The notes under the pieces: generated by a model
The model's input: only the letters and a program-made list of their open reading frames with translations
Database searches by the model: none
What the model was told of the DNA's origin: nothing
Source: Varroa destructor
Taxonomy: Eukaryota; Arthropoda; Arachnida; Mesostigmata; Varroidae
Direction of reading: 5' to 3'
Assembly: GCF_002443255.2 (NCBI RefSeq)
Contig: NW_019211458.1
Location: forward strand, 27,680,485-27,744,484
DNA length: 64,000 nucleotides
Shown: in pieces, positions 1 to 13,500 of the stretch
How the letters are laid out: every line of letters begins with the position of its first letter
Position numbering within the stretch: position 1 is the first letter of the stretch
Made by a program: the position numbers and the translations under genes

Positions 1-1253
1 GGAATGAAGCCGATAAAGTGTTTCAATCTTCAAGCTTATAATATGCAGGGTGCCTAAAGGTCGTTATTACAATAGTAGAGATAACTAATGATATCTTCTA
101 TTTTCATGGGGCCGTTCAGCCATGAAACTACCCTCAGTTTATTTATAATCGCCGTCAAATGACTCTGTTTGTATGTTGTAGTGGTATATACACATATCTA
201 TAGTTCCACTCTAGTGTTTCTAGCTCAAATGTCGTTTTGTTCACTTCACGGAAAATGCATCATTCTTCTTGCGTCAAATTCCGGTCACAATATATGTTTG
301 CCACTAGTCTGTACGACCTTTTCCGATCTGTCAAGCAATTTATCTATTCGTCTCGTTCGAAATGTTCAGCTTGAGACTCTTTTCGGTGTCAAATGTAGCG
401 TTCCTAATTTCATTTGCCAGTGAAAAATGGTGGTAGTCTGTCAGGGCAAGGTCTGGAAAGTATTAGGAGTTCGAAATGGCCTTCCGTCAAGAAAGTCTCC
501 GCTTCTAACCTGGTTGGATACATACAAATAAATGGACGCGGTCTGGTGCTTGCAAGTTTGTTAATGCAGTAAATTATTATACCTATGTTTTAGCTTAGTG
601 CCTTTACGGGATAGCATCGTTATGTGCGGTCTGGTATTGTCGTGATAAGAGATAGTTTCGTCTTGTTTGTTGGGTAGCCTCGTTTACACAATGCGACCGG
701 AACGCGTTTAGATCCCTGTTAATCGTCTTGTTCTTGTTAAGCATTTTTCAAGAGTAAAAGATTCTTCCAGTCCCAACATACGCGAATCATCGTTTACTTA
801 AAATGGAGGTTTAGGCATGGCTCTGGACGCAGACATATCTTCGAAAGCCATTCATTTCTTTCTCTGCCTTAAATGTACGCGGAGAGATCGTTCCAAGTCG
901 CTAGTAGCGAAGCTGTGTTGAAACCTGTCATTGTGATGTTGAGAGGCAATAAAAACTCTTGTCCCCCTTATGACGATTGCTCAGTTCTGAAACTTCTGAT
1001 TTTTAACTCGATCACATAGATTTAAGGGGACTTATTGGTAGTCATATGGTGGTATGCATTTCATTTTGGAATCTTCACGTTTAAAGCCTAAACGAAGGAT
1101 AGAATTGCGCTTATTACATAATGAAGTTGTGTTATAACGAACCTTCAGAGAAGAAGGAATGTTTTTGAAAAACACTTTTCAACACACAACTAAACAACTA
1201 AGCGAGACGCTAAAAGGAAAACGGACCAAATGTACTTGTGCTCTAGCTTCATT

Positions 1254-1290
1254 CATATATATATAGATATATATATATATATATATATAT
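1254..1290. repeat. (TA)n microsatellite
   Basis: A nearly pure alternating AT run of about 37 bases with a single G interruption. Confidence 0.9.
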
Positions 1291-1550
1291 AAACAATTGA
1301 AGTTGATGGCAATTGAAGCTTAGGTATAACACTTTGCACAGACATCGTTAAGATCCATAATAATGTTAATAAATAATGTAAAAAGCTTGTGGAAACACTT
1401 TTAGTTTAACAATAACGAAGTGCTATATTTGCATGAACAAAATTCGAACAGGGAAATCGCGTACGATCTAAAAGTGATAGGTTTCAGCACAGAGAACGGT
1501 TCCGACAACGAGATCAAGTAAGTGATTGGCATCATTCGTTATGTAATTAC

Positions 1551-1573
1551 CCTCTCTCTCTCCATCTCTTTCC

Positions 1574-1614
<41 letters not shown>

Positions 1615-1669
1615 TCCATATCGCTCTCTCTCTCTCTCTCTCTCTCTGGGTGTGTGTGTGTGCATGTGT
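1551..1669. repeat. Compound (CT)n-(TG)n microsatellite
   Basis: About 98 bases of CT repeats broken by short CATCTC/CCATATCG interruptions, running directly into a TG tract. The interruptions suggest an old, slowly decaying array. On the minus strand it gives a spurious Arg-Glu-repeat frame, which I do not treat as a gene. Confidence 0.9.
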
Positions 1670-3250
1670 AAGCGTTTTACAACTGTTCATGCACTAAAGT
1701 GCCAAACACAGCAAAATGCTATTACAGTAGTTTACAGCTCTCCGAAAAAATCGTAAATCTATTTAAATCCGTAAAGGCAACCTTTTACAATCGCAGGCAG
1801 CAATCAACTACACCCAATTACTGTGGTGTGCATGTGTAATTAATTAATTATTGTAAAAGTCAAATATAATAGTGACGGTTTCTTGTTCCCAAGTGGTGGC
1901 AAAGATTAGTATATAGTATCTAAATGCCTGGAAGCATTTTAAATTAATTTGTTTTAATCTTTAGTTGGGGGTTTGCGTTACAGGGACAAATTCACCCTCT
2001 TATTGAGTTTTGCTTCCGATGCCGAAGAAATAACAAAGTACGTTCCAGCGTTAACTGTAAGTTAATATGTGAATAAAGTTAAACAGCGTAGTCAAGTTCC
2101 TACTACTAATTCCGTTATGAGACATTGTACAGGATTAGAAGTGAGGCGACTTACAAAAAATCTACTTAGAATTTAAGTCGATATAATTAGAGGCAGAATT
2201 TAAGGACACGACCTTACACATAAAATAACTATTATTTAAAGGTGTTTATTGTTTCGAGTCATCTCGAAGCTAGGAAGGAACATTTTTTTATTTGAATTGA
2301 AAAGTCATGTCGCAGGCCTGAAATCATGTAAATTAAGACTCTTAGTCGTCAATCCAGCGAGGTAATGATAATTGTGACTTAACGGCTCTGGCCAATGGAT
2401 AAAGCGAATATAATTAATTATTGTTGTAAGAAAATACTCTCGATTTTGACGTAAGCGAAACTGTTTACCTACTGATCATCCAGCTCTTCTTCGATCGTAA
2501 GCCTGCTTTTGCCCGCTTTTCTAGACTTAAGTTTTGAGTGATTTTTTCCAACACTGTAACCCTATTTTTACCCTTTCTCTTCAGCGACCTCTATTGAAAC
2601 CTTATTGTGGTTATAATTTCTCCCGCACGGATTATTTTCTTTGTTGCCGGTGATGTGATTGGTTCTAGGAAAGCAATAGGCTATTTCAAGAACCACTAAT
2701 TAGGCGTGTTATTAATCCCTGATAAAAATTTTGCAATTATTATCTCTCGTCTATGTTTATTATAGTACACGGAATTCGTGGCTTATGTTGGAGCGTACAT
2801 AGGCACGTGGACTGGTATGTCGCTGTTAGATACATTGCTTCGTTTCGAGAACTGCTACAACCTACTTAGGAAGTTACTAAAACAAACCGTTAGAGCTCGC
2901 GTAAGTTAAATAAATAAAGAATATAGAAAATAATTACTTTTCCTTATTGCCGGCATAGGGATATAGCATACTCGAGTGCATTTTGGCTATTTAGTCTCCA
3001 TACTTATACATGGTCTTCACTGTATCTGAATTCCAGGTGCCCTATGAATCTCTAATAATCTCTCCCTCGTAAAGTGAATCCATATGCCGGCAATTACAAA
3101 ACAACTTGAAAAATAAAGTAAAAGCAATCAACTCACAAAATATTTAGATTGCTCGTACCTATAAAAATAATCATTCGTTTTCTAAATCAGTATTCGTCAA
3201 TTTCAGAATGACTCCTGACTCTGCTAAGACTGAAGACGACAAGCCTGTCA

Positions 3251-3273
3251 CCATCCATCCATCCATCCATCCA
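3251..3273. repeat. (CATC)n tetranucleotide microsatellite
   Basis: Five and a half uninterrupted CATC units. Confidence 0.9.
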
Positions 3274-4926
3274 GAGAAAACATTATATCACAGTAAAGCT
3301 GTAATAAACCATGACAGATCTCAAGTATGGACACCTTAGCAGACAGCATAAGTCTCAAAAAAATGTGCTCAGAATATATATCTTGCGCCCTTGTTTGATG
3401 GTTGTTTCGAGGCGAGATATTTGCTTCACTCAGATTTATTGAGCATCATTCGCAATTCCGGAAAACAGTAGATAATCAAATACGTTTTGTTTTTTTTTTT
3501 TATTGTTCAAAAAGCAGGTGACACGTTTCTCAAGTCAAATCCGTTAATAAATTTTGAAAAATCATTTCAACACTCTATCATGCACTCTTTTAAATTAACG
3601 CGAAGGGAGTTGGCCCACGAAGCTGATAGGCAAGCTTTGCTAAATTCGCAGCAAAACTTGTGTTCAACTTTTTTTTCCATACGGTTTAATCAACTAGATA
3701 AAGCCTTCTCAAATTGGGTTCGATCAAACGAATATGGCAAACTTTTCTGGCAGCGATCTTAACACTTTTCATTTAACTTAAGTTCCAACCGCAGGATTGC
3801 ATCGGTTAACACTGGTGCGCTGGAATGCATAAAACCACTGTAGAATACTTAGTTCACTTCCGCCAAGTCGCTAAGTAGAAAGCCTTCAAAAGGTGCTACA
3901 CGCGTATGTGACGTGGACAATAACTTGTCCGTGCCCAATTCAACAAAGCATGCAAATACTCGGTGCCGACAGTATGACTGATCCATCTCCGTCGTGCGTT
4001 CTCGCTGAATATCTGTTATGAAATGTACTAAATTTTTCGATCTATTTAAGACGAGTTACTTTAGTTTGCCTGAGCTACCTAGTGCGATTCTTAGTAAGCT
4101 ATAACAGTGAACTTCATTGAATAGGACTGCCGCTGGAATTAATTATAATAGGAGAAAACAAGATGAGTATAATTAAGATGATATTGTCGGTTTTCTAATA
4201 AAATATCATCATCAACTTAACACTTTATTGATCAGCAGATCGTACGTGATCCTAGCTAAAATTTTGGCAGTGGCCATTTTAAAACCTATTCATTGCAATT
4301 AGAACTACGACCGGTTAAGCAGGTTAAGCATAGGAATTACGTTAGTAAAGGTGCGCAAAACCGTTAGAAAGATCCAAACTGCATCAGCCAAGATTCTATG
4401 AGACCATTTGTTTCATGCAATATTCATCCTCGCTCTATTTTCAGTTGTGTAGGAAACACTTTAATCTTATTTTTCGTTTCTATATACAAGCATATAAAAA
4501 TGTATGGTCTCATTAAAAGGCACTTTACTTATCGAAATAGTAATTACCTGAAGATGAGTCACGCTTTCATACCCGCGTATGTAACGAAGTGTACATGCCT
4601 TTTATAAGACAGCTTTCTTCGACACAGGAATAGGTCGACACGAACGGCTGGGGTTTTCGAGGACGTTTGGAAAGAATGTCGGGAAAAAGGGAACCACGCA
4701 TTTTTTTTTGTTTTTTTCGTGAAAAAAACATGCTATTTGATTTGTATTCGAAAGCTTATTAATTATGCAACAGAGCACCATTTGGTACTACTGGTTTGCT
4801 AATTCTAAATTGATTGATGTAGATAAATGCCACATATTCGGCTGTCTAATTAAATAAACACTACCATGAAGTACGACGCATTTAGATTGAATATTCCCTG
4901 AGATACTCCGTGAATGAGTGTTGTTT

Positions 4927-4963
4927 CTTTCTAAACAAAGGTTAACTGCTTTCTAAACAAAGG
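4927..4963. repeat. 15-bp direct repeat pair
   Basis: The 15-mer CTTTCTAAACAAAGG occurs at 4927-4941 and again at 4949-4963 with a 7-bp spacer. Each unit is itself partly palindromic (CTTT...AAAG). This looks like a small local duplication; no function is implied. Confidence 0.8.
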
Positions 4964-7900
4964 AAACTTCCTATACCCTAGCATTTGCTATACTAGTAAT
5001 AGGTTGTTTCAGGACTCATACGTTTAAGGGATATTTTTCTCTAGCTTGTCAAAATATACACGAAAGTATGTGCGCCAAATCAAATTCCGTAGTTTCGTTT
5101 ATCCGCGCCTTTGCCCAAATTACAAGTATGCTAAGACGTTATTGAGAATGTAACCCTATCATCTCTATTGAAAAAGAACACCGCGATAAAAACATAGCTT
5201 CAGCATATTACAATCTGCGTGCATACGTAGTACATGATTTGTGCAAAAATTAATTCGATTGAGCACTCGAATTGTACTAAGTACTCAGGGTCATGTTGAA
5301 AAATTTTCAAATATTATATATTAATGTACCAGATAGTTAGTCCCTTCGAAAAGCAGGGGTTTTGCCGGTGTGTAGGTACCGAGACGCTCCAGCAATGTGT
5401 GAAAGTGCTTCGTATGTAGCAGTAAAGCTTGGCGTGGTGGAAGAGTAATTGTATGAATTAATTTAATATAATTTTTAAAATTGGAACATAAACAAACGAA
5501 ACTGTAAGCACATCCTAAGTGGAACTATGTATATACACCGCCGTATAATAAAACAACTTATTCTTAAAACTGATATTACAACGCGTAAAGTACAGAATAT
5601 GTTTGTTTTTTTGTTTCTTTTAAACACCTTAACATGTGGCTAATCAGGCCTCCAGCAAATCTCTCTAACATACAAAATATTCACCTTACCCGTGCCTACC
5701 CATCACATTTTTCGTCCTGCCGTTTCATTATTAGGAAATATAAACGCTTTTGCAAATCTGACATCTGAATAAAACATGCTTTTTCAAAAAAAGGGAAAAT
5801 TAACCAACGCATAAAATGTATCAAAGTTTTCAGATGATATTGCTTTAATCTATAGAAAATACGGTGCCAAAAAGAAATGTCAATTTTGTCTCTAGTTCCC
5901 TACATTATCTTTCTAGCGCTTTTATCTTCTGCGTTGTTCTAGGCTTTCGAGGTCTAGTGTGCTCTCCTGTAAGTGCTCCTCATATTAGCGAAAATATATA
6001 GTACTATTCAGACCCGACCCAGATGAGGCTCGGTGCCGTTAAAGAGTCTTAAAAGTCGAAACGCTCTTAAATCTGGGGTAGAGACATAGTAATTGTAAGG
6101 TCTAAGACTGAAGCTCATTGGAGAAAATTAAGCTTAATTCATATACGTAGGACATTGGCTGTTACAACACGTGGGGACCCAGTGGCTTCCTTTGATAGCA
6201 CAACACTTTCTCTAAGTGTGTTGCGTACTGATCTTGAAATAGGTTCGATACAGAACGAATGGTCAAATTCGCTAGTAGAAAATAGCCTCCTAATGATTTA
6301 GCAATTGATACTTCGTTATCCTTAAGACATGTTAAATTTTTTCTAATGCATCGTTAGCCACACAGAATATTCAGTTGCACCGTCAGCCATCCCGATTGTT
6401 TATATGTCTACTGCATTAACTCGTACATTTAACGTTCTAAAAAACTTATGGAGCAAAGCTTCCTTTGGGCCACATTACTACTTCTGCCCTATAAAAATGT
6501 TCTCTATTTTGAAAGCTAGAAAAGGAGTTTATACAAACAATGACTGTGTACGCCTTTAAACGCTAAAGGAAAACTCTAAATGCTGAAATTATATGCTTAA
6601 TATATGAAGGGTGCGCATCTCGACCCTACGCACGCATACACAACCTCGCTACATCACAGCGACGTCGTATAAAATGCTTACCGATTTGTTTGGAGCTCCG
6701 GCTAACTCTCACAGTTTTCTTAGATACACTGTAGAAATTTGTTTATGTCTAGGTTATTTCGAAAATAATTATCCATATATATGCAAAAATGGGTAGTTGA
6801 AAACCGAGGGTAGAAACTGAAAAGAGGTAGTTGAAGCGATAATTTTTGTATATTTCGATATTTGATTATAAAAGTTGTTTTCCCGTTGGCTGCATTTATA
6901 GCCACACTGGCATCCGATACATGACGGTGTCTTTTTGATCTGAAGTGGCCATTAAAGCTCATTATCAAATGAGAATTTTCGTGCTGACTTATAGTTTTTT
7001 TCAATTAATTCAAATTATTCATTTACAGATATTTTGGATAAGCATTAATTTGATAGATATACTATAATAGTGACGATAATAATAAATAAAATAAATCATA
7101 ATTTATCGGGTGAATCGTGACAGCTTAGTGGTAACAGGATATACATTAAGCCTATTACTGTTATGTATAAGACTATAGGAAATGGCCTCATCTATCTCTA
7201 AAAGGCTCATAGTTGTCTCTGCCTTTAGGTAAAAGTTAGAAAATACAATCGTTGTATTTCGCAAACCATTTTTGGATCGCGATCTCAGCTATAGAATTTT
7301 TGAAGAAGACGATGCACCTATAGAACGTTGTTTCGACAGCTCTTTAACCTTGGAACAAATAGTAGAACTTTGTGACCCGGATACAATGGGACAACGGTTT
7401 TTAAACGACATATAAAACCAGTAAGTAAAGCAAAAAACGAAACTCGCTATTACTCTTCGAAGAGCTTAATATAATATTTAAAAAAATTCCTAACATCTGC
7501 TAGATTCTATATAAAACTATCAATCGAATTCTGGCGGTTTATGTACTTAATTACTACTCACCGATATGTAATTAATCCCCCATGGATGTACCTAGAACCG
7601 AGGCGTCATCGACTTTTCCGTCGATATGGGGTCGTATGCTTTGTGTATAAGACGTAAAACGTTACAATCATTTGGTGGGCAAAGAACACTAAATTAATAA
7701 CGACTACAGTAACTATGTTTCGAAAACGGTCAACTTTGATTAAATTTTGTGCTGCTCGAATTCTAAGTGAATCTGACGAAGCAACTATTTTCTATTGATC
7801 TTTTCGTTGCGTTTTTATTCAGGTGCATGTTTCTATCTAAAAATACACTTACTTGAGTAATATAATGTGATACGAAAGGATGTCTTCGAAACTATCGAAA

Positions 7901-8275
7901 AGCCATCCATGGATTCTGTAAGCTATGTCATGTCCCCGACACTCATCTGTCTTAATTTAAGTAACTATATTCATCATGGATGCTTGTTCAATGGCACAAT
8001 TGGTTATGACGCTTACAGAACAGAAGTTACTTGCTCATATACAACAATAAATAAATGCCTCAACAATGCCTTCTTCCCTATATACATCGGTTATATTTGT
8101 TAATGAGACGCGCAAGCTGAGCTGATTGGATTTAGATATTTTCTGTATCTACAAATCACATGAAAAATATAGACCGTCATTTATTGATTGCTCGTATTAT
8201 TTAATGGCAAATTAATAATTTCATTTAAATAAAATGAAGATTTTTTTTAATGTTATATTGCCGCACGTATCTAAA

Positions 8276-8363
8276 CTAGCTGTAAAGATCCGAGCTGTTG
8301 CGCGTTGATCGCTTTTTGTTATTCTTGGATGGCGCGTCGATCGCAGACAATTGAATAAAGGAT
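8276..8363 (-). CDS. Possible terminal coding exon, unknown gene
   Basis: On the minus strand a good acceptor (pyrimidine-rich ...GCTGTCCTTTCAG) is followed by 28 codons and a TAG. Entry is one base into a codon. The frame is rich in Ser, Lys, Arg and Asn and ends SSDLYS. Local GC and CpG are higher than in the surrounding DNA. An ATTAAA lies on the same strand downstream. No upstream partner could be proven and no family is recognised, so chance is a real alternative. Confidence 0.2.
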
Positions 8364-10207
8364 CTGAAAGGACAGCATTGACTAAGTGTACTTAGGCCGA
8401 AGGCTTCGTACAAATCGCGATGTCTAGATAGGAATATAATGGTTATTTGAAGCACGATGTACATATTTTGCCGACGTGATGCATCTCCTCATAGCTATAA
8501 TGAGGTTGAAGTCATGTACCGCTATCTTGGAATCCGACAATCGTTCTTATGATAATCATTTCAATTTGTTATATATTTTTTGGGGCTTTTAGTTACGATG
8601 TATCTTATTTATGTGCTGAAGACTTCATCAGTGTAATATAACAATGATCTCTCTCTTTAGGTTTCTGAAAGTCGTTTTCTGTATATATATTGTATTTTTA
8701 ACTATAGGAGATTAATCCTCTATGATTTCCAATATGCAGACCCAATACGCACATTAATTAATAAGAAAGTCGTTAGGTCATAGGTAATAATGTAGGTTTA
8801 AATTTATTTCATTGAAGAGTGCCCCATTCATTGCAAGTAAATAAAAAAATGTTTTAAACAAAAAAAAAGACTCCAACTATATTGTGTCGCCGCATCCTTT
8901 CTGTTCAGAACGTATCTTCTAAAACGTAGTACTCACCTGGCGATTAAACGAACCGGCGTATATCACGAGTATAGTACTGAGCTACGTTATCCTATATACG
9001 ACTTCTGTCTTTTAAACAAATGTTAAAATGAGCTACATAAAAATGGAACTTACGCCAAATTCGGCAGAACGTCTATGTGCGTAAATATGAAGTAAATAAG
9101 TAAAAGTGGAAATTTCGCTCTGCCTTTTTAGATTCGTAGCTTGCAGGCACAAGTGGCCTAAACTAAGGCGATTTACGACATTTGTCTTTGGTATTTTTGT
9201 TAGCTACAGCGTCTACCATTGACAACTGTACAGATTCAATATTAGGGCTACATTCAAGTATATTATAGATCATTTTATGCGAAAATGGGAGTTTTATTTA
9301 GCAACTAACTCAAGTTTGTTGGGAAGTGAAAAAAGACAGATAATTAAACTATTGTTCGGGTACACCATATCGGTTTAAAATTTCTTAGTGCTTCGGTAGG
9401 TTCAAAGTTTGAAATAAGTTCATCAATAATTTCTCTTTTCGAAGTACCGCAAAGTATCTATATTGCATTTATCTCTTCCCTTACGGCACAGTGAAGTTTG
9501 ACCCTACTGCCTCGGAAACGATAATAAGCCATTTTGCTCGTTATTTGATAAATCTCAATATCCGAGTTAAGACGAAGCTGGCAAGCTACTAAACTGACGT
9601 ACACTAGACGTCGTCCAGGCGTTACTGGGGTCATTTTCTTCTATGTTATCGTTTAACTAGTAGATAGCGTTTGAGAACGCTCAAAAACCTTCTTATAAAA
9701 TGTGATCCTTTGACCATTAGTAACTGTTTTTAGCCTTCATATGATTCCTTTTCTGGTGAAATCATGCATGACTCCAAATGGCACCATGAAGGATACAAGG
9801 CTGTGGTGCCATTATGGTGTAAAAATAATCCCTGTGCGACCAGAAGTAGTCTCTTGGCAATGTATCATTGGGCAACACGGTTACTGTTGTTTTCACACAT
9901 AACTTGCAGCTTACTCACATATATTATGTATAAATTGCTCTTGTAGAACACAAATAGAATAGCCATCATAAAAACCTAAAGTGCCTTAAATAGTGCATAA
10001 TATTTGAAGTGGTAATTGTTTCAAACAAAAACACCGGTTTCTCGCTTTCTAATGTTTTTATCATTATCGTGGTTACTATTTTGTTGTTTAATGCGGTGTT
10101 CAGAGACAAACTAATCCCAAAGCTACGCTTTGCCCCAGAGACCCAGGAGGTCACGAAATTCGTCCCGGTCCCTACGCTACACTAAATAGAATATTTATAT
10201 AATGTTT

Positions 10208-10509
10208 TTACGGAATGTAGTGAACGACCGTAATAGACCTAATATGATTACTAACAACTGATTGAAGACTGGACAAGACTTTTAGGACTCCGCAGGCAGT
10301 CGATTCGATGTAAACACATATAGAAAAAGGACAGACAAGACAATGAGAGATAAACAAAGTAAGGACCGGAAGCGTCTCCTCCAGTATCCTGGTATAGTAA
10401 TAACGGATGGCTGTGTGTATGCCACTCCCTGTATTTGGGCTGCGTCCACCGATCATAATAGCCATATGCCCCGCGCTCAATGTGACGTCATTCTCCGCCT
10501 CTCCTAAGC
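10208..10509 (-). CDS. Possible exon in a small GC-rich island; strand uncertain
   Basis: On the minus strand an acceptor-like TTTCATTCTACTTACAG opens a frame beginning LGEAENDVTLSAGHMAIM that stays open to 10208, entered one base into a codon. The true exon would end earlier, but no strong donor was found. The same site read on + is a strong donor (CCT|GTAAGT) ending a frame that starts MAVCMPLPVF at 10407. Both cannot be right; the pyrimidine tract slightly favours minus. No domain is recognised. Confidence 0.15.
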
Positions 10510-13500
10510 CTGTAAGTAGAATGAAAGCGACTATACACTTATTCACGGGAGGCAAAACATCTTATCCACCCCCGAGAAACGCTACTTTATACTACATATT
10601 TATTATCACTATAAGAGTTTTTTCTTTCCATTTGGAAAAGTTTCCAGCCCTAAGTGCAATTGTCTCTAAACTTAATCTTTTTTCGAAGTTCAAGCCATTA
10701 ATTATAAATCTTATTAAGAGAATATCACCTTCATAAAAGTTGTAGGTATAATTTATAAGGTATAGTTGAAGTTATTATATGGCATCAGTTATTATTAACC
10801 TCTGACATAGTACAAAGTGTTGTTGTCGAGTGATGAATACTTTTTTACGTGAGAAATTGTTATTTTGAATTACCTATTTGTAACTGTAGCAATACTGTGA
10901 CGTTTAAAATTAACGTTACTGCGACATCCGATCTTCGACACTTTATCTACATCTACATGGAGTAGAGATAACCTATTTAAAATTATCTAGGAAAAATATT
11001 CTCATAAAATTATCTACTTACGTAGTTTTAAAAAAGGATAATATTTTATAATCTGGTTATAGATGTAAGTTATAGTATCTTAGAACACCATTTTTGAGCG
11101 AAACGGTACAGCTAACGTTGAGTCTGGTCATCAACTGACGGTAAGAAACCATTTGAATGGACACGATATTTACGAACCCTCGAATCAAGCTTCTTTGAAA
11201 TATCGTATTGTGTACACTATATACTAAACTATTAACAAAGTCCTTAGTTATTACCAACATTGGAAGAAATCAGTAGATTTCCTGGAGTATTACGTCTAAT
11301 ATAGGCATGTCGTTAGTTAAAAGGTACCATTCGATTCTATCCCTTCTTAATAGTACAGTTGTTTCTTCAAAAGCAATTGTCATTTTTTTTTCGTGCGTTT
11401 CACTTGGGCGGGGGCATAGGTTCTATCAGTAAAATGTGTTGACCTAAACGCTACCCATCTGTCAACATAACCCTTTCCAAGCGGATTTCAGCACCCTCTA
11501 ATTTCTAAGGTGACAACGTTGGCCGACTACAAGTCTATACTCTCTTCATCCCGTTTCCATACTTTTGCATTTTAGTCATTTTAGCAAAGGATTGCTGACG
11601 TACGTAGATGCTTGAGATGAGGAGTATGAATAAATGCAACGTCGGTCGTGAACACTAATACAGGACCTGCAGCAGATATCTGAAGTAAGTCTCCAATTCG
11701 GTCATCAACGATCCTTTTGCTTGAATGAGTGAAGTAATATTCTTCTTGAAGAGTGGTACTTTAGACGCAGGGTGAGTTAACTAAGTCTGGGCTTCTAGTC
11801 TCTAGCGATAAGTAGTTCACCAATTTTTTGGCCATAAACTGCATGTACATATTTCTATTCGTTAATTCATTCGGTACAAACTGAAGAAACAAGGAATCGG
11901 TAACGTAAAGTTATTTTTAAAAGCAGTAAAAAGTTTATATAACTCCGAGGCCAAATTGCGTATGCTTAACGTTGATATCGCCCAAGTATTACCGTTATAT
12001 ATTATCGTTACTTAAATTTGAAAGGAAAAAATGTTCTCTTACACGGTCCGTTGAGGCGGTAGCTAGCTTACAAAGGAAAGCCTTTTCTGGCGCATGCAAG
12101 TAAGAGTGAACTGAATTCCGCTATAATAAATGGAAACTAACTTCAAGGTACCAGTAGACATATACATTCATTTTATACCACCAAACGAGAGGTGCATTTT
12201 GTTTTATTGGCAGGGTCTTATTTGACTGATTTCAGACCTATATATAGCAGCGATGTCGAAATTATTCCCCGAAAACGATAAGATTGAAGAGTAGGGTTTC
12301 CTTTAACAACAACTCTAATTATTATATTAGCGAACGCTTCTTCGATTCGCTCTATGCCTTACCGGATAGGGGCTGATCGTACGTTATGATACAAGGAACA
12401 CCTCGCGCAAACTACTATTTCAGTGTCTGTTTAACTGAAAACCAAGAATAAAAATCCGCTTATGCCCTCTCTAAAGAAGGCACACATGACCCCTAGTAGC
12501 AATCCTATATCTGATTTCTTTTAACAGGATTTAGTTAAGTTTAGTACTGGTTGAATTTCCGACACCGGCCGTGCTGCCCCTGTCGTGTTAGAAATTTTAG
12601 GTCACCCTAGCTATGCAGCATTGCTATAGCACAAAATGAATGGAACGAAAATTGATCTTTGACGCATCTAAGGCAGTACTCCATGATCAAAAAACGTTTG
12701 GTCTGCTCGACGAAACTACGGCTTACTATACTTCTTTCGTTATGCATCTTAAAAGTTGATGACATCTTATCTGTATTAATTTCGCAGTTCTATCAAATGA
12801 GTGGGGTAGTCGAAAGTCATTCTTGTGAGCCTGCCTGAAATAGCAATTTGGCGTAAGACGTACGGCTTCGTCTATCGCCAGTGCTACGAATCTTGAGCCC
12901 CACAAACGCTGCATGGAAAAGTAAAGCAGATATTTACTTGGCTATTTAACGAAATTTTCTGTATCACTCGACATAGTAACACTAAATGAATTTGGCTCAT
13001 TATAGGTGTTCGATTAACTTGAAGGACACATTTTATCGTCAGATTTCCAATCTTAATTATAGAGGTGATTGAGAGTGTTTAACAAAAGAAAAACCTAATC
13101 ACATGCCCCACATAATCAAGCTGCATAATGTTTTCCCAACTCGGTACAATACTCTGTCCTTGCTTAGATTAAATCTAATAAACTTGTGTGTCCCAGAGAA
13201 ACGCAAACACTTGGGTAATATTCTATGTCACAAAAAAGAAAAGAATCATTTGCCCAACTCCGAGTGAACTGTCCCCTGCAGAAGAAATTAGTCAGTTTCT
13301 AATTAAGATTTGAAAGCACCGGCCCCGAGATAAATGCGTCGACTCGAGCTATTACCTGAGGTACTGATAAACCTCTTGAAGCGTATCAGACTTCATTTTC
13401 ACAGGACTACGCTTGGTTCGGTTCTTTCTACCCTTCAAAAAATGTTTGTTGTGATTAAGAGGTTGTTCTTTTCGTATTTAAAGCAACACTCTTTCTTCGA

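Noticed and set aside
1468..1665. Arg-Glu-repeat frame on the minus strand
   Set aside because: It is simply the translation of the (CT)n microsatellite.
2460..2560. Minus frame ending SRLTIEEELDDQ then stop
   Set aside because: It looks like a plausible protein C terminus, but the only upstream acceptor has a purine-rich tract, and the frame is under 30 codons.
7230..7411. 57-codon + frame reading LENTIVVFRKPFLDRDL onwards
   Set aside because: The good acceptor just upstream puts an immediate stop in this frame, and frames of this length are common by chance.
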